Source: CAWCDJ01 sp963778675 (GTDB lineage Bacteria; Acidobacteriota; Terriglobia; Bryobacterales; Bryobacteraceae). From it: 64,000 bases of DNA. The notes under the pieces were generated by a model, which saw nothing but the letters and a program-made list of their open reading frames with translations, was not told the origin of the DNA and ran no database searches. Shown here piece after piece: positions 44,931 through 54,400 of the stretch; position 1 is the first letter of the stretch, and every line of letters starts with the position of its first letter. Made by a program: the position numbers and the translations under genes. The DNA lies in assembly GCA_963778675.1 (NCBI GenBank), contig CAVZVI010000014.1, positions 558,001-622,000 of the forward strand, given 5' to 3'.

Positions 44931-46649
44931 CTATTCGGGACTACGATCCTTCAAACTCATGACCTCTTCGATGGTGGTGGTAGCTGCGGCGGCCTGCCGC
45001 TGGTAGTCCTCCAGTCGGGTTTTCTCCTCATCGTCCGCTACGGCTCGCAGGCTCAGGCCGATTTTCTTCTCCGCCTCACTCATCTTAATGATTTTAAAGT
45101 CGAACTCCTGCCCAACCGAAAGAGGCGGCTCCTCCGATCCACGCCGGCCCGAATACCCCGGCACTTCGGAGAAATGGCAAAGGCCTTCCACTCCTTCCGC
45201 CAGCTCGACAAAAGCCCCGAAACTCGCCAGGCGGCACACCTGGCCATGCACCGTATCCCCGACCTGGTGATTCTGGAAATACGTCTCCCAGGCGTCCGGC
45301 TGCAACTGCTTGATTCCAAGGGAGAGCCGGTGCTGGGAGGAATCGATATTCAGAATCACCGCCTGCACGATCTGGCCCTTCTTGAGCACTTCGGAGGGAT
45401 GCTTAATGCGCTTGGTCCAGGACAGGTCGGAGACGTGGACCAGCCCGTCGATACCCTCCTCGATCTCGATGAAGGCGCCGAAATCGGTCATGTTGCGCAC
45501 CCGCCCTTCCACCACCGAACCCACGCTGTAGCGGCTGTCGATGGTAGTCCACGGGTTCGGCTCGAGCTGCTTGAGACCCAGGGAAATCCGGCGGTCCTTG
45601 GAATGCACTTCCAGTACTACGGCTTCTACCTGATCCCCGGGCCGGACGACCTTGGAGGGATGCTTCATCCGCCGCGACCACGTCATTTCGCTGATGTGGA
45701 TCAAGCCCTCGACCCCGGGCTCCAACTCCACGAAGGCACCGTAATCGGTGACGTTGACGACCCTTCCGATCACCCGGCTGTTCAAGGAGTATCGCTCGGC
45801 CACGGTCTCCCATGGGTCCGGCTCCAGTTGCTTGATGCCCAGAGAGACGCGCTCCCGGGGGCGGTCGAATTTGAGCACCTTGACCGAAATCTCGTCGCCC
45901 ACATGCAGCAGTTCGGAGGGGTGTGTGACCCGTCCGTAGGACATGTCCGTGACGTGCAGGAGTCCGTCGATGCCGCCCAAATCGATGAAGGCGCCGTAGT
46001 CGGTCAGGTTCTTGACAACGCCCGTCACGACCGCGCCCTCCTCGAGGTGTTCGAGGGTGACCGTCTTCCGGACATTGATCTCTTCTTCCACCGCCATTTT
46101 GCGCGACACAACCACGTTGCCGCGCCGGCGGTTGAGCTTGATGATCTTGACGGGGATGTCCTGGCCCACCAGGGAATCGAGGTTGTGAATCGGCCGGGGA
46201 TCCGCCTGCGAGCCCGGCATGAACGCCTTGATCCCGATATCCACGGCGAGGCCGCCCTTGACGCGGCCGAGCACGCGGCCCGAGAGGATCAACTGTTCGT
46301 TATAGGCCTTTTCGAGGTTGTCCCAGATCCGCAGGCGCGCCGCGCGCGTATGCGACAGCAGGACATACCCCTCGACCGGTGCGCCGGCGTGCTCGATCAT
46401 CACGTCGACTACATCGCCGGTCTGAACCGAAATTTCGCCGGATGGGGTCTGAAACTGCTCAATCGGGACGATGCCCTCCGATTTGTACCCGAAATCGATG
46501 ATGACTTCCTTCCCCGTGATGCCCAGGACCGTACCCTGCAGGACTTCATCGGCGGCGGGAGGGGCAAAGTGGGTGTAGTCCTCGAGAAGGTTCTCGTAGC
46601 TTTCGGGAACCGGCTGTTCCATCTGCCCATTGTTTTGGTCAACGGCCAT
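44931..46649 (-). CDS. rpsA: 30S ribosomal protein S1
   Basis: A 572-aa protein with six S1 RNA-binding repeats, beginning near residues 36, 120, 205, 290, 377 and 463; the central ones carry the typical FGAFVELEPGVEGLIHISEM-like core (for example DYGAFIDLGGIDGLLHVTDMS, DFGAFIEIEEGIDGLVHVSDL). It brings mRNA to the 30S subunit. The first two repeats are the most divergent, as expected for the ribosome-docking domains. Transcribed from a strong promoter 165 bp upstream. Confidence 0.97.
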   Translation of the reverse strand: MAVDQNNGQMEQPVPESYENLLEDYTHFAPPAADEVLQGTVLGITGKEVIIDFGYKSEGIVPIEQFQTPSGEISVQTGDVVDVMIEHAGAPVEGYVLLSHTRAARLRIWDNLEKAYNEQLILSGRVLGRVKGGLAVDIGIKAFMPGSQADPRPIHNLDSLVGQDIPVKIIKLNRRRGNVVVSRKMAVEEEINVRKTVTLEHLEEGAVVTGVVKNLTDYGAFIDLGGIDGLLHVTDMSYGRVTHPSELLHVGDEISVKVLKFDRPRERVSLGIKQLEPDPWETVAERYSLNSRVIGRVVNVTDYGAFVELEPGVEGLIHISEMTWSRRMKHPSKVVRPGDQVEAVVLEVHSKDRRISLGLKQLEPNPWTTIDSRYSVGSVVEGRVRNMTDFGAFIEIEEGIDGLVHVSDLSWTKRIKHPSEVLKKGQIVQAVILNIDSSQHRLSLGIKQLQPDAWETYFQNHQVGDTVHGQVCRLASFGAFVELAEGVEGLCHFSEVPGYSGRRGSEEPPLSVGQEFDFKIIKMSEAEKKIGLSLRAVADDEEKTRLEDYQRQAAAATTTIEEVMSLKDRSPE

Positions 46650-46813
46650 TAAGCCTCCGCCACTTGCTGATTCACCAATCGTTGACGGCTACGGGGTCTC
46701 ATCCGGTAGCTGCCGGACTGCGGAAGGGGGCGCGCGACCGTGGGAGTAAGGTGGAACTTGTGTGAGAACATGCGCCAATCACCAGCAACCACTGATGGAT
46801 CAGTATGTTAGCA

Positions 46814-46843
46814 AATATACGCTGGATTCCCGAAGGTTGTCAA
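46814..46843 (-). promoter_or_regulatory. Sigma-70 promoter of rpsA
   Basis: Minus strand: perfect TTGACA (46838-46843), 18-nt spacer, TATATT (46814-46819). The start point should be near 46807, giving an rpsA leader of roughly 160 nt. Confidence 0.65.
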
Positions 46844-46899
46844 CGGGGGGGGCGTCGGACCGACCGTTTCCATACGATTCCCGATGGCACCGGCCGGTC

Positions 46900-46926
46900 C
46901 CCGGGCAAGCGGCACAGTTGCCCGGG
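46900..46926. repeat. Perfect inverted repeat/hairpin
   Basis: CCCGGGCAA at 46900-46908 pairs with TTGCCCGGG at 46918-46926 around a 9-nt loop. No U-run follows on either strand, so it is not a standard terminator; it could be a protein-binding palindrome or an RNA structure in the leader of the small downstream gene. Confidence 0.6.
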
Positions 46927-47052
46927 AGAGCACCGATTTTCCCCTTGGAAACCGCTGGGATCAGGACTACAATCAAGCTGGTTAATCCGTTTTCCGATCG
47001 AGTTGTCCGGTTTATATAGCGGCATTTTAGACGGGCATTTTAGGAGGTTGGT

Positions 47053-47199
47053 ATGTTTGAAAGCCTCGCGGATCGGATGAGAGAAGACGACCATCAGGAA
47101 GTAAAGACTTCCGAAAGAATCATCAAGGTGCTCGTCATTATCGTGCTGTCGATCGTATTATTCGGCGGACTGTACCTGGGTATACGAATGCTGGAGTAG
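47053..47199 (+). CDS. Small single-span membrane protein
   Basis: A 48-aa protein with an excellent ribosome site (AGGAGG, 7 nt before ATG 47053). The first half is charged (MFESLADRMREDDHQEVKTSER); the second is one membrane helix (VLVIIVLSIVLFGGLYLGI) ending RMLE. Function unknown; such short proteins often modulate a larger membrane complex. Confidence 0.75.
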   Translation: MFESLADRMREDDHQEVKTSERIIKVLVIIVLSIVLFGGLYLGIRMLE

Positions 47200-47227
47200 A
47201 CCCGGCGGCCGGCGTGTACGCTCTGGG

Positions 47228-47704
47228 TCACTCGAGGGGTGCAATCCGCCGCATGACGGATTTCACCTTTTCGGCGTATTCCGCGTTGGGATTGTAGGTC
47301 GCCAGGAGTTCGTCGAGATCCTTGTCCCGGTAGAGGTCGGAGTGAGTGAGGCGGTAACCCACGGTTTCTATGCTCTCAGCGGGGCTGCGGAACTGCGCCC
47401 GTCCCGAATCCCATCCGAAGAGGTTGTTATTGGCGGCGAACTTGCCACCGGTGGATTCAACGTAAGATATGCTGGGCAAGAGGCGCCAATCGAGGTCGTT
47501 CCGGTCGGCCGCTTCGAGGAACGCGTCCGTGTAGTGCTGAGCGGGGCAGTCTGCTTTCGCGAAAAAGCTGCGCAACTTGGATAGCCGGGGGTCAAGCCGA
47601 AAGTCCGGCACCGGCAAGCGATGCTGTTGCGATGGCGACATGGCGATCGGGAGTGACACCATTCCCGCCAGCATCAGACCTCCTGACAACACTTTTCTCA
47701 TCAT
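47228..47704 (-). CDS. Secreted glucosaminidase/lysozyme-like protein
   Basis: A 158-aa exported protein. ILPSIS-like LLPSISYVESTGGK contains the catalytic Glu of lysozyme-fold glucosaminidases; NNLFGWDSGRAQF and ESIETVGYRL follow as in the FlgJ/LytG group. It probably cleaves peptidoglycan in the periplasm. Its promoter likely lies at 47838-47846, divergent from that of the TPR lipoprotein. Confidence 0.83.
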   Translation of the reverse strand: MMRKVLSGGLMLAGMVSLPIAMSPSQQHRLPVPDFRLDPRLSKLRSFFAKADCPAQHYTDAFLEAADRNDLDWRLLPSISYVESTGGKFAANNNLFGWDSGRAQFRSPAESIETVGYRLTHSDLYRDKDLDELLATYNPNAEYAEKVKSVMRRIAPLE

Positions 47705-47837
47705 AGGAAACTCCTTGATTTTGAATTAGTTGGGCTGTGAAGTGAAGCGGCCGGCCGACTGCGGCAGCCGGATGTTCCGGAACCGAGAAACGGGGCTCTC
47801 GGCCAAGCGGCGGACTAAGGGACAGACATAAGTTTGG

Positions 47838-47846
47838 ATTATACCA
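47838..47846 (-). promoter_or_regulatory. Extended -10 promoter of glucosaminidase-like gene
   Basis: Minus strand reads TGGTATAAT (perfect extended -10), about 135 bp before the start. It is preceded by TGATAG, an element shared with the opposing promoter at 47934. Confidence 0.5.
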
Positions 47847-47933
47847 CTATCAGTGCCGGGGGTTTCCAGCCCCTCTATGCAGAGGGTGTGCTTCCTCGTA
47901 CAACCCTGACGCAAAGCTAGGCAATGATAGTAC

Positions 47934-47942
47934 TGGTATAAT
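47934..47942 (+). promoter_or_regulatory. Extended -10 promoter of TPR lipoprotein gene
   Basis: Plus strand reads TGGTATAAT, about 93 bp before the start at 48035, preceded by TGATAGTAC. The 330-bp region between the two genes holds these two back-to-back promoters and no other gene. Confidence 0.5.
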
Positions 47943-48034
47943 AGTCCCGCCCAATTCGGTTTAATGCCGAGGCTGTATGGCGTCCGGAACGAGTCTGTCA
48001 TAGAGTGAAAGAGAGTTGCAGGGCTGAGGTTTCC

Positions 48035-50395
48035 ATGTATCGTACGCGAATTGTCCCCATTCTGTTGGCGGTTTTGTTGGGTCTGGTTTCCTGTACCCGC
48101 GATCCAAACGTGGCAAAGGTCCGGTACCTCGAAAGCGGGAACAAGTATTTCGCCAAAGGGAAATACAAAGAAGCCCGCATCATGTACAAGAACGCGCTTC
48201 AGAAAGACCAGCGCTTCGGGCCTGCGTACTACAAGCTGGGTTTGGCCGCTTTGCAGCTCGGATCGGGATCCGAAGCGGTGCAGGCTCTCAGACGGGCTCT
48301 CGAGCTGCTGCCTCCGACGAATCCGGACCACTGGAACGCCGGAATCAGGCTGTCGGAGATCTACCTCGCGGTCGGCCGCACCCAAAAGGACCTGCTGAAC
48401 GACGTAGACCGTTTCTGTGCCGACCTGCTCAAGAAAGATCCGAACTCTTTCGACGGGCATCGCCTGCTGGGAGACCTCAATTTCGCGCGGTCTTTGGACG
48501 CCTACAGTACCGCGCGGAAGGACGATGGGCAACGGCTCCTGGGCACGGCGATTGCCGAGTACGAGAAAGCCAACACGATCAAGCCGGGACAAGTGAGCGT
48601 CCTTCTGCAGCTTGCCCGTACTTATGCCGGCAGCGGCAACTACGCCAAGGCTGAACAGCTCTTCCACGAGGTCCTCGACAAGGACAAGTCCCACCAGGCC
48701 GCGTATACGGAGCTCTACCGCCTGCTGATGTTCGAGAAGAAGTTCGCCGACGCCGAACAACTGTTGAAGACTGCGTTTCAGAACAATCCGAAACAGTATT
48801 ACTACCTGACCAGCCTGGCTGCCCACTACGCCATGCTCGGGAAACGCGATGCCATGCTCCAGACGCTGCAGGAGATCAAGTCTCACGCCGGCGACTATCC
48901 GCAGGCATACCAGGTGGTGGGCGATTTCTACCTGCGGTTGGGCGACGGCGATTCCGCCATCAAGGAGTACCGCGAGGGCGCGGGCAAAGATGCTTCGAAC
49001 AAGCTGACCTACGAAAAGCGCATCATCGAGGTTTTGATGCGGCAGGGGAAACGCGCCGAAGCCGCCGATTTGAACTCCCAGATCCTGAAAGACCATCCCA
49101 ACGATCCGGACGCCAAAGGGCTGGCCGCCACCTTTATGCTCGATAAGGGAGATGTGGCGCGCGCCCTGTCGGAACTGCAGGCCTTGGTCACCCGGGCGCC
49201 GGACAACCCGGTGGCCCGGTTCAACCTGGGACGGGCGCATCTGGCGCGCCACGAGTGGGAGGAGGCGCGTCAGGCCTTCCAGAAAGCCGTGGAACTGCGG
49301 CCGGACTACGTTATGGCGCGGCTCGCGCTGGCCCAGTTGCAGGTCTCCCGTGGAGATTATGACGGGGCGTTGACGGCCGCCAACCAGATCCTGGCGATCG
49401 ACCGGAACAATCTGAATGCCCGGCTGATTCAATCCGCCGCCCTGATGGGACAGAAGAAGTTCGGCGACTCGCAAACCCTTTTGGAGGGTATGGCCAAGGC
49501 GTCGCCGGCGTCCCCCTCCGTGTTCTATCAGTTGGGCGTGGTGAATCTGGCCCAGCGGAAATTCAAGGACGCCGAGGACGCCTTCCGTAAGGCCTACCAG
49601 TTGAACCCGGCGAACTCCCGCGGCCTGATGGGAGTCGTTCAAACCGACCTGGCACAGAACAAACCGGACGCGGCATTGCAGCTGCTTCGGGACGAGGTCG
49701 CGAAGTCTCCCGACCGAACGGATCTACGCCTGGCATTGGGCAACACCGCCGCCCAGACCGGCCACTTCGATGAAGCGCTCGGCGCATTCACGGCCTACCT
49801 CAACGGACTCGACAAGAATTCCAAGCAGCGCGGAGACGCGTATCTTCTGATCGGCGAAGTGTACCGCCGCAAGAACGACGACGCCTCGGCCATCGCCAAT
49901 CTGCAGCAGGCGCGCCAGATTCTCCCGGATAATTCGGTGGTACTGAGCACGCTGGCCCTGACGCTCGATCACGCCGGGAAATGGAGCGAGGCCAAGCAGG
50001 TCTATGAGTCGGCGCTCAAGGTTGGGAGCGATAACGGCATCGTCCTGAACAACCTGGCCTACCTGATGGCCGAGCACAACGGCGATCTGGACGACGCGCT
50101 GACCAAGGCCGGACGCGCCAAGCAGTTGCTCCCGAATACCGCCGAGGTCTCCGACACGCTGGGCTGGATCTATCTGAAGAAGAACCTCAGCGACAGCGCC
50201 ATCCAGATCTTCAAAGAACTGGTGCAGAAGGCGCCGAACCAGGCCACGTTCCGCTACCACCTTGCCATGGCGTACTCACAGAAGGGCGACAAGCCGAACG
50301 CCATCAAGGAGCTGCAGCAGGCTTTGAAGGAGAGCCCGTCGAAGGACGAGAAGGACAAGATTCAGCAGTTGCTGAGCCGCCTGAACGGAGCCTAA
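48035..50395 (+). CDS. TPR-repeat lipoprotein (PEP-CTERM PrsT-like)
   Basis: A 786-aa protein from ATG 48035 (GAGG six nt upstream). The signal peptide ends in a lipobox, LLGLVSC, so it is a lipoprotein. The rest is a chain of roughly twenty tetratricopeptide repeats (for example ARFNLGRAHLARHEWEEARQAF, SVFYQLGVVNLAQRKFKDAEDAF). The opening VAKVRYLESGNKYFAKGKYKEA resembles PrsT-type proteins of exopolysaccharide/exosortase systems. Likely an outer-membrane or periplasmic scaffold. No exosortase is seen here. Confidence 0.88.
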   Translation: MYRTRIVPILLAVLLGLVSCTRDPNVAKVRYLESGNKYFAKGKYKEARIMYKNALQKDQRFGPAYYKLGLAALQLGSGSEAVQALRRALELLPPTNPDHWNAGIRLSEIYLAVGRTQKDLLNDVDRFCADLLKKDPNSFDGHRLLGDLNFARSLDAYSTARKDDGQRLLGTAIAEYEKANTIKPGQVSVLLQLARTYAGSGNYAKAEQLFHEVLDKDKSHQAAYTELYRLLMFEKKFADAEQLLKTAFQNNPKQYYYLTSLAAHYAMLGKRDAMLQTLQEIKSHAGDYPQAYQVVGDFYLRLGDGDSAIKEYREGAGKDASNKLTYEKRIIEVLMRQGKRAEAADLNSQILKDHPNDPDAKGLAATFMLDKGDVARALSELQALVTRAPDNPVARFNLGRAHLARHEWEEARQAFQKAVELRPDYVMARLALAQLQVSRGDYDGALTAANQILAIDRNNLNARLIQSAALMGQKKFGDSQTLLEGMAKASPASPSVFYQLGVVNLAQRKFKDAEDAFRKAYQLNPANSRGLMGVVQTDLAQNKPDAALQLLRDEVAKSPDRTDLRLALGNTAAQTGHFDEALGAFTAYLNGLDKNSKQRGDAYLLIGEVYRRKNDDASAIANLQQARQILPDNSVVLSTLALTLDHAGKWSEAKQVYESALKVGSDNGIVLNNLAYLMAEHNGDLDDALTKAGRAKQLLPNTAEVSDTLGWIYLKKNLSDSAIQIFKELVQKAPNQATFRYHLAMAYSQKGDKPNAIKELQQALKESPSKDEKDKIQQLLSRLNGA

Positions 50396-50408
50396 ACAAG
50401 GGCCGGCG

Positions 50409-51398
50409 CTAGCCGGTCACGCGGCTTGGCCGGTAGCCGGGCCGCGAATGCACGCGAAGCTTCTTGCCCGGATCGCTGACGATTTCGACCGAGATCTTGC
50501 GGAAACCCTCGTTCGGATTCGGCTGCGGATAGTATGTGACGGTGTAGGAGTTTCCGAGATCCTCGCGGATATCCTCGAATGCTTCCACCTGCTTCTGCCA
50601 CGTTTTCGCCCAGTAGGCCTTGCCGCCGGTCCGTTGCGAGATCCGCCGGAAGGCATTGCTCGAGATCGGGTCGCGGTTCACTTCGTTGGTGGAGATCACG
50701 TAGATCGGAATCCCCTCGTCTTCGGCCACCGCGCGGACGTCGTCCGGGGCAACCATGCTGGCGTTGTCCGGGCCGTTGGAGAAGACGATGACTACCTTGC
50801 GGCCCGGCACCTTGGCTGCGTCGCGGAGCGTCAACAGCAAGGCGTTATAGAGCGCCGTATCGTCACCGGCAACGGCCTTGCGGAGGCCCGAGATGGCCTC
50901 GCCATGCTCGCGCGTCAGGATCGCGGCGCGCGAGAGATTGCGGCTGAAGGTGTAGACCGCCACCGAATCGGCGCGGTCCAGGCCGCGCACGAAATCGGCA
51001 ATGGCATCCTCCGCATAAACGAATCCGCGGTACATGAAGTTGCTGGTGTCGAAGAGAACGAAGACATTGGTTCCGATGAAGGCGTCCGGCCGGTCCATGC
51101 CCGGCAGCGCGTCCTTCTTGGCTTCGATCAGTGGATGGGTCGAGCCGTCTTCCGCCACGGACAGGGGCGCGTTGGCGCCCTCGGCGAACGTGGCGACCTT
51201 TTGCAGAATGCCGTCCTCGTAGATCCGGAAGTCGGATGGCTTGAGACCGTTGATGTAGTGGTTCTTGCTGTCGGTAACCTGAAAGCTCAGCACCACCATA
51301 TCCACCTTGATCCGGAAGACAGGCAGGCGTCCCTCCTGGGCGCTTAGCAGCGTCGCGCCGCCCACCATACTGAGGAAACCTCGTCGAGAAGTGATCAT
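50409..51398 (-). CDS. VWA-domain secreted protein
   Basis: A 329-aa exported protein with a twin-arginine-like start (TSRRGFLSMVGGATLLS). After a domain containing VVLSFQVTDSKNHYINGLKPSDFRIYEDG, typical for acidobacterial VWA proteins, the von Willebrand A fold begins with FVLFDTSNFMYRG, a MIDAS in which the canonical DxSxS reads DTSNF. It ends with YTVTYYPQ and RPGYR. It may bind a protein or metal. Its gene follows the 1134-aa gene after 6 bp. Confidence 0.87.
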   Translation of the reverse strand: MITSRRGFLSMVGGATLLSAQEGRLPVFRIKVDMVVLSFQVTDSKNHYINGLKPSDFRIYEDGILQKVATFAEGANAPLSVAEDGSTHPLIEAKKDALPGMDRPDAFIGTNVFVLFDTSNFMYRGFVYAEDAIADFVRGLDRADSVAVYTFSRNLSRAAILTREHGEAISGLRKAVAGDDTALYNALLLTLRDAAKVPGRKVVIVFSNGPDNASMVAPDDVRAVAEDEGIPIYVISTNEVNRDPISSNAFRRISQRTGGKAYWAKTWQKQVEAFEDIREDLGNSYTVTYYPQPNPNEGFRKISVEIVSDPGKKLRVHSRPGYRPSRVTG

Positions 51399-51404
51399 GG
51401 GTTT

Positions 51405-54400
51405 TTACCGGTTTGGAATCTCCTGCAGGGAAGCCTTCTGGTCGGCGGAGGCCCGGCTGTGCGCGCGTACCTCGTCACCCACCTCGCGGAGCGATTTGAG
51501 CAGGGCGGGCCAATCCTCCAGGTGCGAAGCGAAGATCTGTTGCACCAGCATCTGTGTCCATTCGGGAATTCGCACGTTGAGCTGCGCCGGTGTGACGCTG
51601 GTCTCATCCGCCAGCGACGCCCAGTACAGCGCGTTCGATTCCCAGCTCTCGGCCATGATGCGGCTGGAGTAGCCCATCAGGGCGGGAAAGGTGCGGAGGT
51701 TGAGGAGCTCGGGCTCGTAGGAATTCGCCAGCGTGGGCTTGGGTGTACCGAAAGCTCGGGAAATGGCTCGGTAGTTAATGCTTTTCGGGGAGTTCGCGGC
51801 CAGCCGCTGCATCTCGGCAAGGACGCACGACGAATCGGATGGGCGCTTGGGAGCAAGATCCCGAGCGATCGAAAACAGCTCCGACGGCGTGACTTGTTCC
51901 GCCGCATCTTTTACGTCGCCGCGGTCGAGGAGACGGTCGACGAGGGCTGTCCGCACCGGCGCGGCGTGGGTCGAGAGGGCGTCCAACACTTGCGCGCGAA
52001 GCGCCGGGTCGAGTGCCGACTCGGCGAGCAGTTCCCGGCCATAGCGCAGGTGCAGCCCGACCCAGTGAACCTGGGCGGGGGTGACTGTCCACCACCGGGG
52101 GATTTTGGCGCTGAGCATCATCTGCGGCACCAGGTCGCCCCAGATCAGAGCCTGGGTCTGTGTGGGAATCAGGAAATTCTGTTCGGCCTCGGCCAGGGCG
52201 TAAGGCAGCGTGGCAAGCGACCCGACCAGCCGGCCGCCGGCATTCGAAGGCCAGCCCGTCCCGAACAATTCGGTGGCGCGCCACGTGTGCGACGTGCCCT
52301 GCATACCCACGAAGTCGTGGCTCCGGACAAACAGCGGGTTGGTGATCAGGATCTGTGCTCCGGGGGGAGCATAGTAAGCGTAATTGAAGCCCACCAGCGT
52401 ATCCCGCAGGATAGGCGCCATGAGGCCACGCACCTCACTCAGCTTCTCGGGGTTCCCGCCGGCTTTCTCGATGGCAGCCCGAAGGTTGAGCTTCCGCTCC
52501 GCGTCGACGTGCTTGTCGGTCCAGTAGCCGAATCCCATGGCGTTCTTCTCGGTGGACGACAGCGAACTGCGCGGCAGCTGGATCTCCGAGATGTTGGCCG
52601 TCAGCTTGTTGATGAGCGCCGGGTTCAGCTTGGCTCCCTTGCCGATCGCCTCGATGTGGTCGGCCAGTTGAAAGAGCGTGTCGAGCGAAACCATGCGCTG
52701 CGCATCGAGGATGCGCCCGAGATCCTGCTCGACCTTGGCCTGCACCTCGGCATCGGCCGACTCGGTGGCGCCCGCCAACAGCTCTGTCATCCGTTCCTGC
52801 GCATGGGCGATGCCATCGCCGGCGCCGGAATTCGGTACGGCGGCCAGCAGAGCTTTCACCCCGCCGCGGCCGGCGTCGAACAGCTCCCGGTCGGAGCGCA
52901 CCCCGGCAAAGGGCGTGACAATCGCAGTGAAGGCGGCTTCGGCGCTCCCGTCCTGAATCGTTCCCTGGCGGACCAGGATCTGCCACAGCCCCGCCAAGGC
53001 CTGGAAGGAGCCGGCGGCGTCTGAGCGGAGCAGCGGGTCATGGATCTTGTTCAGGGCCTCGGCGGTATCCAGGAATTCCAGGATCGCCTTGTCGCTGAGA
53101 CTGCGCGACTCGCTGAAAATCGAGTACTGCGCGCCGAAAGTGTGATAGGCGCGGGCCAGGCGGTCGACGGTCGCGGCTTCCAGCGGCTTCGCCCGGTTGC
53201 GGTCGAGGTCGGAAAGCGCCATGAAGATTTTCAGCGGCTCGTTTTCCACGGCCTTGCGGCAGAGGGCGAACAGGGCTTCCAGAACGTCGTCCGGATCTTT
53301 CCAGGTGGCGGCCAGGCGGGTCAGCTTGACGTCGTACTTGCCTTGCGGATGGTCGACGAAGAGGTTCTTCCAGACCTCGAGATTTCCGGGAATGTGAGGC
53401 TTGCCGTTGGCGTCGAGCCGCAGCCGCGTGGTCAGGAGCATCATGTCCGTATTGGAACGGAAAACGGGACGCGCCGGGCCGGGACTCGTGATGCGGCCGC
53501 GCACCGCGCTGTAGAACCGCTTCATGCGGGCAGGATCGGTGAGGTAGTCGCGCACCGGGCCTTGAATGCGTGCCAGGGCGTCGTAAAGGCTGGCGAGCCA
53601 GCCATCGTCCTTAGCGATGAGCTTGTCGAAGAACTCCGTTCCCTTGTCGGGAGAGACCCCAACCAGGTCGGCCCAGGCCGCGGCGGAATGCTGGCCGCCC
53701 GGTACCAGGGCCTTCCCGTCGCGGATCTCGAACATCCCGCCGAAGAAATCGAGCACGTGAGCAAAGACCTTTAAACGGGCGTAGGGAACCCCTTTGCGCA
53801 ACGCTTCGGCGGTCTGGCGGTCGATCTTCGAAAGGCCCAGGTACAGGCGGCAGATCGATGGATCGGAAATGAAGGTGTCGAGGAAATCGGCTTCCTTATC
53901 CTTGACGCCGTTCATCCAGTACTCCGGTCCGAACAGCACCGGCACCTCGGTCGGATGGTAGTCGTATGTGAAAGGGCGGTTGGTCCGCAGCGCCTGTTCC
54001 AGCTCGTTGATCGGGAATCCGGAATCCGTGCTCAAGAAGGCGCGAGCCGCGTTCACCGTCTCCAGGACGACTTCCGAACCGCATCCGCCGCGCATCCGGA
54101 ATCCCAGGATTCGGATCAGCTCGGCGACGTTGGGCGCATCGCATTTGTCGATCTTGATGACGTGATCGGGCCCCGCCAGTTTGTCCAGTTCGTGAGCCTG
54201 GGAAAGGTAGCGGTGCACCAGTTTCAGGTACTCCGTCTGTTCCAGCGCGTCGTTGCTGTGGGAAGCCTGAAAGCCATTCGTGACCACGTTGCGGGCCAGG
54301 GCGGCGAGGACAGTTTCCGGGTCGGCATCGGACGAAATGGCGGCCATGCGGGCGAACGAGCGCAAGGGGCCGGGGATGGCGGCAGTCCCGGCGTCCGGAA

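Larger units (their letters stand above)
46650..47052. other. Intergenic region between rpsA and small membrane gene
   Basis: About 400 bp without a gene. It holds the rpsA promoter and leader on the minus strand, a strong inverted repeat at 46900-46926, and an AT-rich stretch (about 46980-47040, with TATATAG-like sequence) before the gene at 47053. Short frames found here lack ribosome sites. Confidence 0.6.
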
